From contig NZ_JAFKMA010000001.1 in assembly GCF_017304635.1 (NCBI RefSeq), forward strand, positions 558,001 to 622,000: DNA of 64,000 nucleotides, read 5' to 3'. This DNA comes from Sphingomonas sp. (GTDB lineage Bacteria > Pseudomonadota > Alphaproteobacteria > Sphingomonadales > Sphingomonadaceae). The notes under the pieces were generated by a model. That model had not been told where the DNA came from. It did no database searches and worked only from the letters and a program-made list of their open reading frames with translations. Below are positions 45,070 through 54,842 of this stretch, piece by piece. The position numbers and the translations under genes are program-made. The first letter of the stretch is position 1, and every line of letters begins with the position of its first letter.

Positions 45070-45684
45070 ATGATCCAGGCAATCGCCTTCTACCTGTTCG
45101 CCGCGATCGTGATCCTGTCGGGGGCGCTGACGATCACGTCGCGCAATCCGGTGCACAGCGTGCTGTGGCTGATTCTGGCGTTCTTCAACGCGGCCGGGCT
45201 GATGCTGATCGCGGGGGCCGAGTTCATCGCGATGCTGCTGGTGATCGTCTATGTCGGCGCAGTCGCGGTGCTGTTCCTGTTCGTCGTGATGATGCTCGAC
45301 ATCGATTTCGCCGAATTGCGCGCGGGCTTCGTCCGCTATGCCGCGATCGGACTGGCCTTCGCGGTCGCGTTGGCGTGCGAGATCTTCATCGCGATCGGCG
45401 CGTGGTCGGCGGGCGGGCTGAAGCTCGATCAGCGGATCGCGCCGATGCCGGAGGCGCACGTCTCCAACATCCGCGCAATCGGGCAGCTGCTCTATTCCCG
45501 CTACCTCTACGTGTTCGAAGGCGCGGGCCTCGTCCTCTTGGTCGCGATGATCGGCGCGATCGTGCTGACCCACCGCCAGCGCGGCGGGGTCAAGGGCCAG
45601 AAGATCAGCCGCCAGGTTTCCCGCCGGCCGCAGGACGCGACGCGCAACGTCAAGCCGCCCGTGGGGCAGGGGGTGGAGCTGTGA
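45070..45684 (+). CDS. nuoJ: NADH-quinone oxidoreductase subunit J
   Basis: A 204-residue, five-helix membrane subunit. [19 protein letters not shown] and [18 protein letters not shown] with the pi-bulge helix are typical. The C-terminus extends with basic residues ([18 protein letters not shown]). The start is ATG 45070 and its stop overlaps nuoK. Confidence 0.96.
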   Translation: MIQAIAFYLFAAIVILSGALTITSRNPVHSVLWLILAFFNAAGLMLIAGAEFIAMLLVIVYVGAVAVLFLFVVMMLDIDFAELRAGFVRYAAIGLAFAVALACEIFIAIGAWSAGGLKLDQRIAPMPEAHVSNIRAIGQLLYSRYLYVFEGAGLVLLVAMIGAIVLTHRQRGGVKGQKISRQVSRRPQDATRNVKPPVGQGVEL

Positions 45685-45986
45685 TCGGCCTGACGCACTA
45701 TCTGGTGGTCGCCGCCATCCTGTTCGGGATGGGGGTGATGGGCCTGATCGCGAACCGCAAGAACCTGATCGTCATGCTGATGGCGATCGAGCTGATCCTG
45801 CTCGCGGTGAACCTTAACCTCGTCGCTTTCTCGGCGTACCTGCACGATTTGGTCGGCCAGGTGTTCGCGATGTTCGTGCTGACGGTCGCGGCGGGCGAAG
45901 CGGCGATCGGGCTCGCGATCCTGGTCATCTATTTCCGCGGCCGCGGCACGATCGCGGTCGACGACGTCAACCGGATGAAGGGATGA
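45681..45986 (+). CDS. nuoK: NADH-quinone oxidoreductase subunit K
   Basis: A 101-residue, three-helix subunit homologous to MnhC. The conserved Glu residues lie in [15 protein letters not shown] and [16 protein letters not shown]. The start is GTG 45681, overlapping nuoJ by 4 bases. A repeat-bearing gap of 103 bp follows. Confidence 0.97.
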   Translation: MIGLTHYLVVAAILFGMGVMGLIANRKNLIVMLMAIELILLAVNLNLVAFSAYLHDLVGQVFAMFVLTVAAGEAAIGLAILVIYFRGRGTIAVDDVNRMKG

Positions 45987-46000
45987 TGGTTGTGAGGTTC

Positions 46001-46085
46001 GTCATCCCGGCGAAGGCCGGGATCGCTGGCGGCAAGCGCGCGCCATCCACCGCGACGGCGCCGGCCTGCGCCTGGTCGATGGTCG
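46001..46085. repeat. Palindromic intergenic repeat between nuoK and nuoL
   Basis: The left arm begins GTCATCCCGGCGAAGGCCGG. The right arm (GCGCCGGCCTGCGCCTGGTCGA) is degenerate. The inner spacer GATCGCTGGCGGCAAG is nearly the same as in the nuoI-nuoJ copy, so the two are recent relatives. Confidence 0.68.
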
Positions 46086-46089
46086 TCGC

Positions 46090-48147
46090 ATGATCCAGCT
46101 CATCGTCTTCCTGCCGCTGCTCGCGGCCGCCGTCGCCGGGCTCGGCAACCGCACGATCGGCAACGTGCCGGCGAAGGTCGTGACGACCGGCGCGCTGTTC
46201 GTGTCGTGCGCGTTGTCCTGGCCGATCTTCATCCATTATCTCGGTGGCGCCGATCCGACGATCGCGCCGGTCCTGACCTGGATGAAGTCCGACGCGCTCG
46301 ACGTGCAATGGGCGTTGCGCGTCGACAGCCTGACCGCGGTCATGCTGGTCGTCATCACCAGCGTTTCGGCGCTCGTCCACCTCTATTCCTGGGGGTATAT
46401 GGACGAGGATCCCGACCAGCCGCGCTTCTTCGCGTATCTGTCGTTGTTCACCTTCGCAATGCTGATGCTCGTGACCGCGAACAATCTGGTCCAGATGTTC
46501 TTCGGCTGGGAAGGCGTTGGCCTCGCCAGCTACCTGCTGATCGGATTCTGGTTCAGGAAACCCAGCGCCAATGCCGCGGCGATCAAGGCGTTCGTTGTCA
46601 ATCGCGTCGGCGACCTGGGCTTCATGCTCGGCATGTTCGGCACGTTCCTGGTGTTCGGCACCGTGTCGATCCCGGAAATCCTGGCGGCGGCGCCCAGCCA
46701 TGCCGGATCGACGATCGGCTTCCTGGGCCATCGTTTCGACACGATGACGGTCTTGTGCCTGTGCCTGTTCGTCGGCGCGATGGGCAAGTCGGCGCAGCTC
46801 GGCCTGCACACCTGGTTGCCTGACGCGATGGAGGGTCCGACCCCCGTCTCGGCGCTGATCCACGCCGCGACGATGGTGACCGCCGGCGTGTTCATGGTGT
46901 GCCGCCTGTCGCCGATGTTCGAAACCAGCGAGACCGCGTTGACCTTCATCGTCACGATCGGCGCCGCCACCTGCATCTTCGCCGCGACGATCGGCACGGT
47001 GCAGAACGACATCAAGCGGGTGATCGCCTATTCGACCTGCTCGCAGCTCGGCTACATGTTCTTCGCGGCGGGCAGCGGCGCGTACGGCGCGGCGATGTTC
47101 CACCTGTTCACGCACGCTTTCTTCAAGGCCTTGCTGTTCCTGGGCGCGGGATCGGTGATCCATGCGATGCACCACGAGCAGGACATGCGGTTCTATGGGG
47201 GCCTGCGGAAGTCGATCCCGGTGACGTTCTGGGTGATGCTGCTCGGCACGCTGGCGATTACCGGCGTCGGTATTCCCGGCATCTTCGGCCTGCCGCAGAT
47301 CGGGTTCGCCGGGTTCCATTCGAAGGACGGTATCCTCGAGCTGGCGTTCGCCTCCGGCCGCGGTACCGGGGCGTTCTGGGTCGGCGTGCTCGCGGCGCTG
47401 TTGACCAGCTTCTATTCGTGGCGGCTGATGTTCCTGACCTTCTGGGGCAAGCCGCGCTGGGCGCAGTCCGAGCATATCCAGCACGCGCTGCACCATCATG
47501 AGGACGAGGCCCACTCGACCCATAGCGACACCGCGCACGAGGATGTGCACGCAACCGATGCGCACGACCTGCCCACCGGCACCGGCGGCTATCACCCGCA
47601 CGAAAGCCCGGTGTCGATGCTGATCCCGCTGATCCTGCTGAGCGTCGGTGCAGTCGCGGCCGGGTTCGTGTTCCACGGCTTCTTCATCGAGCCGGCATCG
47701 GGTGAGGAATATTGGCGCGGCGCGATCGCATTCAACGAACATCTCTATCATGCCGCGCACGGCGTGCCGGTGTGGGTCAAGCTGTCGGCGACGATCGTGA
47801 TGCTGCTGGGGCTGTGGACCGCGTGGATGAGCTATATTCGCCACCCGAGCTTCCCGGCGAAGTTCACGCAAATGTTCCGCGTGCTCTACGCGTTCCTGCT
47901 CAACAAATGGTATTTCGACGAGCTCTACGACAAATTGTTCGTCCGTCCCGCCTTCGCGCTCGGTCGCCTGTTCTGGAAAGCTGGGGATGAGGGCACAATC
48001 GACCGGTTCGGGCCGAACGGATCGGCCTGGGTCGTTGGCCTCGGCAGCCGCGTCGCGGCGCGCGTGCAAAGCGGATATCTCTACACTTATGCCTTCGTCA
48101 TGCTGATCGGCCTGACCGCCGCCGTTACCTGGGCGATCACGCGATGA
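46090..48147 (+). CDS. nuoL: NADH-quinone oxidoreductase subunit L
   Basis: The 685-residue antiporter-like subunit at the distal end of the pump arm. [19 protein letters not shown] contains the key Glu, [20 protein letters not shown] the key helix with Lys/His neighbours, and [17 protein letters not shown] a conserved segment. A His-rich loop ([20 protein letters not shown]) sits before the lateral helix. The start is ATG 46090, and its stop overlaps nuoM. Confidence 0.97.
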   Translation: MIQLIVFLPLLAAAVAGLGNRTIGNVPAKVVTTGALFVSCALSWPIFIHYLGGADPTIAPVLTWMKSDALDVQWALRVDSLTAVMLVVITSVSALVHLYSWGYMDEDPDQPRFFAYLSLFTFAMLMLVTANNLVQMFFGWEGVGLASYLLIGFWFRKPSANAAAIKAFVVNRVGDLGFMLGMFGTFLVFGTVSIPEILAAAPSHAGSTIGFLGHRFDTMTVLCLCLFVGAMGKSAQLGLHTWLPDAMEGPTPVSALIHAATMVTAGVFMVCRLSPMFETSETALTFIVTIGAATCIFAATIGTVQNDIKRVIAYSTCSQLGYMFFAAGSGAYGAAMFHLFTHAFFKALLFLGAGSVIHAMHHEQDMRFYGGLRKSIPVTFWVMLLGTLAITGVGIPGIFGLPQIGFAGFHSKDGILELAFASGRGTGAFWVGVLAALLTSFYSWRLMFLTFWGKPRWAQSEHIQHALHHHEDEAHSTHSDTAHEDVHATDAHDLPTGTGGYHPHESPVSMLIPLILLSVGAVAAGFVFHGFFIEPASGEEYWRGAIAFNEHLYHAAHGVPVWVKLSATIVMLLGLWTAWMSYIRHPSFPAKFTQMFRVLYAFLLNKWYFDELYDKLFVRPAFALGRLFWKAGDEGTIDRFGPNGSAWVVGLGSRVAARVQSGYLYTYAFVMLIGLTAAVTWAITR

Positions 48148-49691
48148 GCGGCTTCCCGATCCTGTCGGTGATGCTCGCCGTGCCGATGGCGGCGGCGATC
48201 GCGTGCCTGTTCACCAGTGCCAGCAACGCGCGCTGGTTGGCGCTGGCGGCAACGTTGGTCGACCTCGCGCTCGGCGTCGTGCTGTGGAGCAATTTCCAGA
48301 TCGGCGGGCCGCAATGGCAGTTCGTCGAGCACGTGCCGCTGACCGGCACGTTCGGCTGGTCGCTCGGTATCGACGGCTTCGCGCTGCTGCTGATCGAGCT
48401 CAGCGTCTTCCTGATGCCGATCTGCATCGGCGCCAGCTGGCAGGCGATCGAGAAACGCGTGCCAGAATACATGGCGGCGTTCCTGCTGACCGAAGTGCTG
48501 ATGATAGGCACGTTCGCGGCGCAGGATTTGTTCCTGTTCTACATCTTCTTCGAAGGCGGTCTGATTCCGATGTTCCTCATCATCGGCATCTGGGGCGGGG
48601 CGAACCGGATCTACGCGAGTTACAAGTTCTTCCTCTACACGTTGTTCGGTTCGGTGCTGATGCTGGTGGCGATGCTGTGGATGGTCCACCAGGCGGGGAC
48701 GACCAGCATCCCGGTGCTGCTCAACCATGACTTCCCGGTGCAGGCACAGACATGGCTATGGCTCGCCTTCTTCGCGTCGTTCGCGGTGAAGATGCCGATG
48801 TGGCCGGTCCATACATGGTTGCCCGACGCGCACGTGCAGGCGCCGACCGCCGGGTCGGTAATCCTGGCCGGCGTGCTGCTGAAGCTCGGCGGCTATGGCT
48901 TCCTGCGCTTTTCGGTGCCGATGTTCCCCGAAGCGTCGGCGAGCCTGACCTGGCTGGTGTTCGCGCTGTCGGCGGTGGCCGTGATCTACACCTCGCTGGT
49001 CGCGTTGGTGCAATCCGACATGAAGAAGCTGATCGCCTATTCGTCGGTCGCGCATATGGCGATCGTGACGATCGGCCTGTTCGCGTTCAATCGCCAGGGG
49101 ATCGAGGGCGGAATGATGGTGATGCTGGGCCACGGCCTGGTATCGGGTGCGTTGTTCCTATGCGTCGGTGTGATCTACGACCGGCTGCACACGCGCGAGA
49201 TCGACCGCTACGGCGGGCTCGCGATCAACATGCCGCGCTATGCCTTGTTCTTCATGCTGTTCACGATGGCCTCGGTCGGGCTGCCCGGCACGAGCAATTT
49301 CGTCGGCGAGTTCCTGAGCCTGGCCGGCACCTATCAGGTGTCGACCACCATCACCCTGCTTTGCACCACCGGCATCATCCTGGGCGCGGCCTACATGCTT
49401 TACCTCTACCGCCGCGTCGTGTTCGGCGAAATCAAGTCCGACGACGTCGCCGCGATGCCCGACCTGAACGCGCGCGAGCTGTGGCTGCTGGCGCCGATCG
49501 CGGTGGCGGCGCTGTGGATGGGCGTCTATCCCGAAAGCTTCCTGGCGCCGATGCGCGGGGACGTGAAGGTGTTGCTCGACCGGATCGATCGCGCGAAGCC
49601 CGCGGGCGATGCCGCGCCGACGGCCGGCAAGCCGACCGCGGTCAAGGCCGCGACGGCGCACGCCGCTGAAACCGGCGGGGAGGCCAAGTGA
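48144..49691 (+). CDS. nuoM: NADH-quinone oxidoreductase subunit M
   Basis: A 515-residue antiporter-like subunit. [20 protein letters not shown] has the conserved Glu, and [20 protein letters not shown] the central Lys/His region. The C-terminal 40 residues are Ala/Lys-rich ([16 protein letters not shown]), which is unusual and reminiscent of the NuoC tail. The start is ATG 48144. Confidence 0.97.
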   Translation: MSGFPILSVMLAVPMAAAIACLFTSASNARWLALAATLVDLALGVVLWSNFQIGGPQWQFVEHVPLTGTFGWSLGIDGFALLLIELSVFLMPICIGASWQAIEKRVPEYMAAFLLTEVLMIGTFAAQDLFLFYIFFEGGLIPMFLIIGIWGGANRIYASYKFFLYTLFGSVLMLVAMLWMVHQAGTTSIPVLLNHDFPVQAQTWLWLAFFASFAVKMPMWPVHTWLPDAHVQAPTAGSVILAGVLLKLGGYGFLRFSVPMFPEASASLTWLVFALSAVAVIYTSLVALVQSDMKKLIAYSSVAHMAIVTIGLFAFNRQGIEGGMMVMLGHGLVSGALFLCVGVIYDRLHTREIDRYGGLAINMPRYALFFMLFTMASVGLPGTSNFVGEFLSLAGTYQVSTTITLLCTTGIILGAAYMLYLYRRVVFGEIKSDDVAAMPDLNARELWLLAPIAVAALWMGVYPESFLAPMRGDVKVLLDRIDRAKPAGDAAPTAGKPTAVKAATAHAAETGGEAK

Positions 49692-51136
49692 TGGGCTGGG
49701 CGCTTTCCCTTCAGGCGACGTTGCCCGAACTCGTTCTGTCGGTTGGATCGCTGGCGCTGATGCTGGTGGCCGCCTGGGGCGGACAGGGCGCGACGCGCGC
49801 GGTCGGTTGGACCGCGATCGCCGTGCTGATCGGCGCGGGGATTTCGCTGGCCGGGCCGGCGTCGAGCGCAGGATCGGTGTTCGGCGGCCTTTATCGCGCC
49901 GATGCGTTCGCGGCGTTCGCCAAGGTATTGATCTACATCGCCGCCGCCGTGTCGATCGTGATCGCACCGCGCTTCTTCGATCGCAACGACGGCGACGCGT
50001 TGCATCCCGAATATCCGGTGCTGATCCTGCTGTCGTCGGCGGGCATGGGTATGATGGTGTCGGCGGGCGACATGCTGACGCTGTATGTCGGGCTCGAGTT
50101 GCAGAGCCTTGCCGCATACGTGCTCGCGAGCTTCATGCGCCGCGACCAGCGGTCGGCCGAGGCGGGGCTCAAATATTTCGTGCTGGGCGCGCTGGCGAGC
50201 GGCATCCTGCTCTACGGGATCAGCCTCGTCTACGGGTTCAGCGGCACGACGCTGTTCCCCGGCATCGCCACCGCCTTCGCCGGCGCGCATTCGCTGGGGC
50301 TGACGTTCGGGCTGGTGTTCGTGTTCGCCGGCCTCGCGTTCAAGATGTCGGCGGTGCCGTTCCACATGTGGACGCCCGACGTATATGAGGGCGCGCCGAC
50401 GCCGGTGACGACCTTCTTCGCCTCGGCGCCCAAAGTCGCGGCGGTAGCGCTCGGCGTACGCGTCGCGATCGAGGCGATGGGACCGGCGGTCGACCAGTGG
50501 CGCCAGATCGTGATCTTCGCGAGCCTCGCCTCGATCATCTTCGGCGCAGTCGCTGCCGTCGGACAGCGCAACATCAAGCGGCTGCTGGCTTATTCGTCGA
50601 TCAACAATGTCGGCTTCCTGCTAGTCGGTCTTGCCGCCGGTACGGCCGAGGGTGTCGCGTCGGTGCTCCTATATCTGACCATTTACGTCGCGATGACGCT
50701 GGGCGGGTTCCTCGTCGTGCTGCAGATGCGCGATGGCGACGGCCGCCCGGTCGAGAGCATCGAGAGCATGGCCGGCCTGTCGCAGAACAGCCCGGGGCTG
50801 GCAGCGGCAATGGCGATCTTCATGTTCAGCCTCGCCGGCATCCCGCCGCTGCTCGGCTTCTTCGCCAAGCTGGCCGTGTTCCAGGCGGCGGTGAATGCCG
50901 GGCTCTATCCGCTCGCGGTGGTCGGCTTCGTCGGCTCGGTGATCGGCGCCTTCTATTATCTGCGCGTCATCAAGGTGATGTATTTCGATCCCGCCGCGCC
51001 GGCCTATCAGCGCAGCAACGCGGTGGTCGAATATGCGATCATCGCGGTCATGGCGGTGTTCATTTCGCCGCTCGGCTGGTTTGCATTGCGCCTGATCGGG
51101 TTGTGGACGGCGGCGGCGGCGAAGGCGCTGTTCTGA
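49691..51136 (+). CDS. nuoN: NADH-quinone oxidoreductase subunit N
   Basis: A 481-residue antiporter-like subunit. YVGLELQSLAAYVLASFMR carries the conserved Glu. KMSAVPFHMWTPDVYEGAPT is the family signature with the key Lys. LAYSSINNVGFLLVGLA follows. ATG 49691 (MGWALSLQ) shares its A with the nuoM stop; GTG 49688 just before is a possible alternative. Last gene of nuo. Confidence 0.96.
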   Translation: MGWALSLQATLPELVLSVGSLALMLVAAWGGQGATRAVGWTAIAVLIGAGISLAGPASSAGSVFGGLYRADAFAAFAKVLIYIAAAVSIVIAPRFFDRNDGDALHPEYPVLILLSSAGMGMMVSAGDMLTLYVGLELQSLAAYVLASFMRRDQRSAEAGLKYFVLGALASGILLYGISLVYGFSGTTLFPGIATAFAGAHSLGLTFGLVFVFAGLAFKMSAVPFHMWTPDVYEGAPTPVTTFFASAPKVAAVALGVRVAIEAMGPAVDQWRQIVIFASLASIIFGAVAAVGQRNIKRLLAYSSINNVGFLLVGLAAGTAEGVASVLLYLTIYVAMTLGGFLVVLQMRDGDGRPVESIESMAGLSQNSPGLAAAMAIFMFSLAGIPPLLGFFAKLAVFQAAVNAGLYPLAVVGFVGSVIGAFYYLRVIKVMYFDPAAPAYQRSNAVVEYAIIAVMAVFISPLGWFALRLIGLWTAAAAKALF

Positions 51137-51855
51137 TCGCCGACCCGCGCGAAGGCCGCGTCCGCACGGTTGCGGAAACCGGATCGACCAATGCCGATAT
51201 GATCGCGCTCGCCGCGAACGGGCTGGAGGAAGGCGTATGGCTACGCGCCGAGCGCCAGACGGTCGGGCGCGGGCGGCAGGGGCGAGCGTGGGTGTCGCCG
51301 GCCGGCAACCTCTATGCGAGCACATTGGTCCGCGTCCGGCCGAGCGATCCGCCCGCCGCGACGCTGGCGCTGGTCGCCGCCGTGGCACTGCAGGAGGCGG
51401 TAAGCGCGTATCTGCCCGGCCTCGCCGCCATCAAATGGCCCAACGACCTGCTGATCGACGGCGCCAAGCTGTCGGGTATCCTGCTCGAACGTGCCGGGAC
51501 GGCGGTGGCGGTCGGGATCGGCGTCAATCTGGCGCACCATCCGGACGACACCGATCGCCTCGCGACCAGCCTGGCCGCGCAGGGCGCGGCGGTCGGGCCG
51601 GCGGATTTCATCGAGACGCTGGCCGACGCCTTCGCACGCTGGGTAGAGCGCTGGCGCGGGGAGGGGATCGACGTCGTCCGCCGCCGCTGGATGGAGCGCG
51701 CGCACCCCTCGGGCACCCCGCTGACCGCGCGCCTGCCCGATGGCGCGGTATTCGACGGCTTGTTCGAGGCGCTCGACGTCGAGGGTGCGCTTATCCTGCG
51801 CTTGGCGGATGGCACGCGGCGTGTCATTCACGCCGGCGACGTGTTTCTGCTGTGA
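51103..51855 (+). CDS. birA: Biotin--[acetyl-CoA-carboxylase] ligase (no HTH domain)
   Basis: A biotin protein ligase of the short, non-regulatory type: [16 protein letters not shown], then [20 protein letters not shown] (biotinyl-AMP loop), [19 protein letters not shown] and a C-terminal SH3-like domain. It attaches biotin to carboxylase carrier proteins. No DNA-binding domain precedes it. The start is uncertain: GTG 51103 is the nearest usual codon, giving 250 residues and a 34-base overlap with nuoN, but homology begins near [11 protein letters not shown], so a CTG or ATC at 51133-51136 is possible. Confidence 0.9.
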   Translation: MDGGGGEGAVLIADPREGRVRTVAETGSTNADMIALAANGLEEGVWLRAERQTVGRGRQGRAWVSPAGNLYASTLVRVRPSDPPAATLALVAAVALQEAVSAYLPGLAAIKWPNDLLIDGAKLSGILLERAGTAVAVGIGVNLAHHPDDTDRLATSLAAQGAAVGPADFIETLADAFARWVERWRGEGIDVVRRRWMERAHPSGTPLTARLPDGAVFDGLFEALDVEGALILRLADGTRRVIHAGDVFLL

Positions 51856-51863
51856 CATCGCTT

Positions 51864-51941
51864 CCGTTCGTTTCGAGCGACGTCGAGAAACGGCAGCGCG
51901 CGCGAACCTCGGCGTGTCTCGACGTCGCTCGACACGAACGG
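51864..51941. repeat. Palindromic intergenic repeat (CCGTTCGTTTCGAGC type)
   Basis: 29-base arms 51864-51892 and 51913-51941 pair with two mismatches around a 20-base spacer. The arm sequence (CCGTTCG-x-x-TCGAGCGACG) defines a fourth repeat class. It fills the gap between birA and coaX. Confidence 0.88.
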
Positions 51942-51958
51942 ATTGGAGCTTGAGTTCG

Positions 51959-52735
51959 ATGCTGCTTGCGGTCGATGCCGGCAACACCAATATCGTCTTC
52001 GCCCTGTTGGATGGGCGTGAGGTCAAGGGCCGCTGGCGGATCGCGACCGATCCGCGACGCACCGCCGACGAATATGCGGTGTGGCTCAGCCAGTTGCTCA
52101 GTCTGGAAGGATATGACCGCAGTGACGTGACTGGCGTAGTGATCTCGACCGTTGTCCCGCGCGCGACACACAATTTGCAGGTGCTGGCGGAGAAATATTT
52201 CAAGACGACCGCGTCGATTGCCGGCCAGGCGCCGCTCGAATACGGCATGGCGATCGACGTCGCTGAGCCGCAAAGCCTGGGTGCCGACCGCGCGGTCAAT
52301 GCGATCGCGGCGCACGCTCTGCACCAGGGCGACCTGATCGTGATCGACTTCGGTACCGCGACGACGGTCGACTGGATCGACTATCGCGGTGCCTACAAAG
52401 GCGGGATCATCGCGCCGGGCATCAATCTGTCGCTCGACGCGCTGGTCAACGCCGCGGCGAAGCTGCCGCGGATCGCGATCGAGGCGCCGGCCGACCCGAC
52501 CGTGATCGGCCGCGATACGGTCAGCCAGATGCAGATCGGCATCTATTGGGGCTATATCGCGATGATCGAGGGGTTAGTCGCTCGGATGAAGGCGGAAGTT
52601 GCGCGGCCCGTCATGGTCGTCGCGACGGGGGGCTTGGCGGTTCTGTTCGAGAAGCATACCGCGATCTTCGACCATGTGGAGTCGGATCTGACCATCCAGG
52701 GGCTCGCGATGATGTGGGAACGCGCCGGGAAATAG
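51959..52735 (+). CDS. coaX: Type III pantothenate kinase
   Basis: A 258-residue ASKHA-fold kinase for the first step of CoA synthesis. [18 protein letters not shown] is the N-terminal ATP/metal motif. [14 protein letters not shown] and [15 protein letters not shown] follow with the catalytic Asp. [15 protein letters not shown] is the pantothenate loop, and [11 protein letters not shown] the second ATP motif. The start is ATG 51959 with TTGGAGC before it. Confidence 0.95.
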   Translation: MLLAVDAGNTNIVFALLDGREVKGRWRIATDPRRTADEYAVWLSQLLSLEGYDRSDVTGVVISTVVPRATHNLQVLAEKYFKTTASIAGQAPLEYGMAIDVAEPQSLGADRAVNAIAAHALHQGDLIVIDFGTATTVDWIDYRGAYKGGIIAPGINLSLDALVNAAAKLPRIAIEAPADPTVIGRDTVSQMQIGIYWGYIAMIEGLVARMKAEVARPVMVVATGGLAVLFEKHTAIFDHVESDLTIQGLAMMWERAGK

Positions 52736-52736
52736 G

Positions 52737-52815
52737 CGCCACCCCGGCGCAGGCTGGGGTCGCTGGCGGCTCTTCCCTCTAATAACTAAGCGGTCCCGGC
52801 CTGCGCCGGGACGAC
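52737..52815. repeat. Palindromic intergenic repeat
   Basis: The left half with ACCCCGGCGCAGGCTGGGGT and right half GGTCCCGGCCTGCGCCGGGA pair imperfectly. It lies between coaX and the ribonuclease J gene and ends 3 bases before the latter's ATG. Confidence 0.75.
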
Positions 52816-52818
52816 GGA

Positions 52819-54471
52819 ATGGAAGATATTTTGATACCCAAGAACGAACTGCTTTTCGTCGCGCTCGGTGGGTCCGGCGAGATCGGCATGAACGTCAACC
52901 TGTACGGTTGCCAGGGCAAATGGCTGATCGTCGACATGGGCGTGACCTTCGCCGACCCCGCCTATCCTGGCGTCGACCTGATCCTGCCCGACCTGCAATT
53001 CATCGAGGAGCAGCGCGAGAATCTGGTCGGCATCGTCCTGACGCATGGGCATGAGGATCATATCGGCGCGCTGCCGTACCTGGCCGACGAACTCGACGTG
53101 CCACTCTATGCGACCAAATTCACCGCCGGGCTGATCCGCGGCAAGCTGGAGGAGGAGGGCATCGCCGATCGCGTGCCGCTCCATGTGATCGAGCCGGGCC
53201 GGCCGATCGATCTCGCGCCGTTCAGCGTGCGGTTCGTGCCGCTGGCGCATTCGATCCCCGAAGCGAGCGGGCTCGCGATCGAGACGCCGTTCGGCACCGT
53301 GTTCCACACCGGGGACTGGAAGCTCGACGACAGCGACGCGGTGATGGGCCGTCCATCGACTCCGGCCGACCTGACCGCGATCGGCGATGCCGGCGTGCTG
53401 GCGCTGGTGTGCGATTCGACCAACGTGTTCAACGCCGACCCGTCGGGCAGCGAGGCTAGCGTGCGCGACGGGCTAGTCGCCGCGATCGGCAAGGCGCGAG
53501 GGCGGGTGGTCGTCACCACCTTCGCGTCGAACGCGGCGCGGTTGCAGACGCTGGCGGAGGTCGCGAAGCAGACCAGGCGCAAGCTGTGCGTGACTGGGCG
53601 CTCGCTCGACCGCATCGTCACCGTTGCGCGGGCGACCGGCTATTTCCGCAAGTTCCCCGATCCGATCAGTCCGGAAGCGGCGATGGGCCTGCCCGGGCGC
53701 GACGTGCTGATCGTCGCGACCGGCGGCCAAGGCGAGCCGCGCGCGGCGCTGGCGCGGATCGCTGAGGGGACGCACACAGTCAAGCTGAGCGCGGGCGACA
53801 CCGTGATCTTCTCGTCCAAGCAGATTCCGGGCAACGAGCTTGCGATCGGGCGCATCCAGAACCGGCTGGCCGCCGACGGCGTCGAGATGGTGACCGAGCG
53901 GCAGGAGCATGTCCACGTCTCCGGTCATCCCGGTCGCCCCGAACTCGCGCAGATGTACGGCTGGATCCGCCCGCAGATCCTGGTGCCGGTGCATGGCGAG
54001 ATGCGGCACATGATGGAGCAGGCGCGGTTCGGCGTCGCGAGCGGCATCCCGCAGGCGATCGTCCAGAACGATGGCGAAATCGTGCGACTGGCGCCCGGTG
54101 CGCCGGAAAAGCTCGGCCATGCCCAGGTCGGGCGATTGATGCTCGATGGCGACGTCATCCTGCCCGCCGACGGCGCGACGATGAACGAGCGCCGGCGACT
54201 GGCGAGCTTCGGCCAGATGTCGGTCGCGGTCGCGATCGATCGCGTTGGGCGGCTGGTCGGCACACCGCAGTTCAAGTTCCAGGGCGTGCCGGTCGAGGAG
54301 GATCGCGACGCGTTCCGCGACGAGGCGGTCGACGCGGCGGCGGACGCGGTACGCAGCCATCGGGGCGGACGTGATGATCTGCTCGAGAAGTTGCGGCTGG
54401 CGGTACGCCGGGTCGCGACGCGCTGGACTGGCAAGAAGCCGGTGGTCGACGTCCTGCTGATCGAGGCGTAG
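52819..54471 (+). CDS. rnj: Ribonuclease J
   Basis: A 550-residue metallo-beta-lactamase/beta-CASP nuclease. LFVALGGSGEIGMNVNLYG is the N-terminal strand set. LTHGHEDHIGALPYL is the zinc motif H-x-H-x-D-H, and HTGDWKLD the next metal ligand. The beta-CASP domain carries VCDSTNVFN, IVATGGQGEPRAAL and HVHVSGHPGRPEL, and VPVHGEMRHMMEQ supplies the last ligand. It degrades and matures RNA from the 5' end or internally. Start ATG 52819 is taken; a TTG at 52834, nearer the first conserved strand, is possible. Confidence 0.95.
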   Translation: MEDILIPKNELLFVALGGSGEIGMNVNLYGCQGKWLIVDMGVTFADPAYPGVDLILPDLQFIEEQRENLVGIVLTHGHEDHIGALPYLADELDVPLYATKFTAGLIRGKLEEEGIADRVPLHVIEPGRPIDLAPFSVRFVPLAHSIPEASGLAIETPFGTVFHTGDWKLDDSDAVMGRPSTPADLTAIGDAGVLALVCDSTNVFNADPSGSEASVRDGLVAAIGKARGRVVVTTFASNAARLQTLAEVAKQTRRKLCVTGRSLDRIVTVARATGYFRKFPDPISPEAAMGLPGRDVLIVATGGQGEPRAALARIAEGTHTVKLSAGDTVIFSSKQIPGNELAIGRIQNRLAADGVEMVTERQEHVHVSGHPGRPELAQMYGWIRPQILVPVHGEMRHMMEQARFGVASGIPQAIVQNDGEIVRLAPGAPEKLGHAQVGRLMLDGDVILPADGATMNERRRLASFGQMSVAVAIDRVGRLVGTPQFKFQGVPVEEDRDAFRDEAVDAAADAVRSHRGGRDDLLEKLRLAVRRVATRWTGKKPVVDVLLIEA

Positions 54472-54480
54472 AGCCGTTCC

Positions 54481-54756
54481 ATGCGCTGGACCTCGCTGCT
54501 CGCGATCTACTTCCTGTTCTGGTCGTTCTCGGTATTCCTCGTGCTACCGTTCGGCGTGCGCACGACGCATGAGGCGGGCGGCGAGCTAGTCCCAGGACAG
54601 GCGGAGAGCGCACCGCACGAGTTCAGCCTGAAGCGAGTCGCGATCCGGGTGACGATCGTCGCAACGATCCTGTGGGGATTGTTCGTGTTGAACTATGTGT
54701 TCGGCTGGGTGTCACCGGAGATGCTCGACATGTTCGATCCGGCGAACGCGAGTTGA
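54481..54756 (+). CDS. DUF1467 family membrane protein
   Basis: A 91-residue protein with two transmembrane helices (about 6-24 and 55-75). The DUF1467 pattern is FLVLPFGVRTTHEAGGELVP in the loop, then GQAESAPHEFSLKR. It is an alphaproteobacterial inner-membrane family of unknown function. It starts 9 bases after the ribonuclease J stop and is probably cotranscribed. Confidence 0.87.
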   Translation: MRWTSLLAIYFLFWSFSVFLVLPFGVRTTHEAGGELVPGQAESAPHEFSLKRVAIRVTIVATILWGLFVLNYVFGWVSPEMLDMFDPANAS

Positions 54757-54759
54757 ATG

Positions 54760-54835
54760 CGTCATTACGAACGTAGTGACGCAATCCAGGATATATCGCT
54801 AAACGCTGTATTGCCGCGCGACGCTCGCGATGACG
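54760..54835. repeat. Palindromic intergenic repeat (CGTCATTRCGA type)
   Basis: 30-base arms 54760-54789 and 54806-54835 pair imperfectly (CGTCATTACGAACGTAGTGA with TCGCGATGACG-type sequence). This is a fifth repeat class. It sits between the convergent DUF1467 and coiled-coil genes. Confidence 0.82.
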
Positions 54836-54842
54836 ACAGCGA

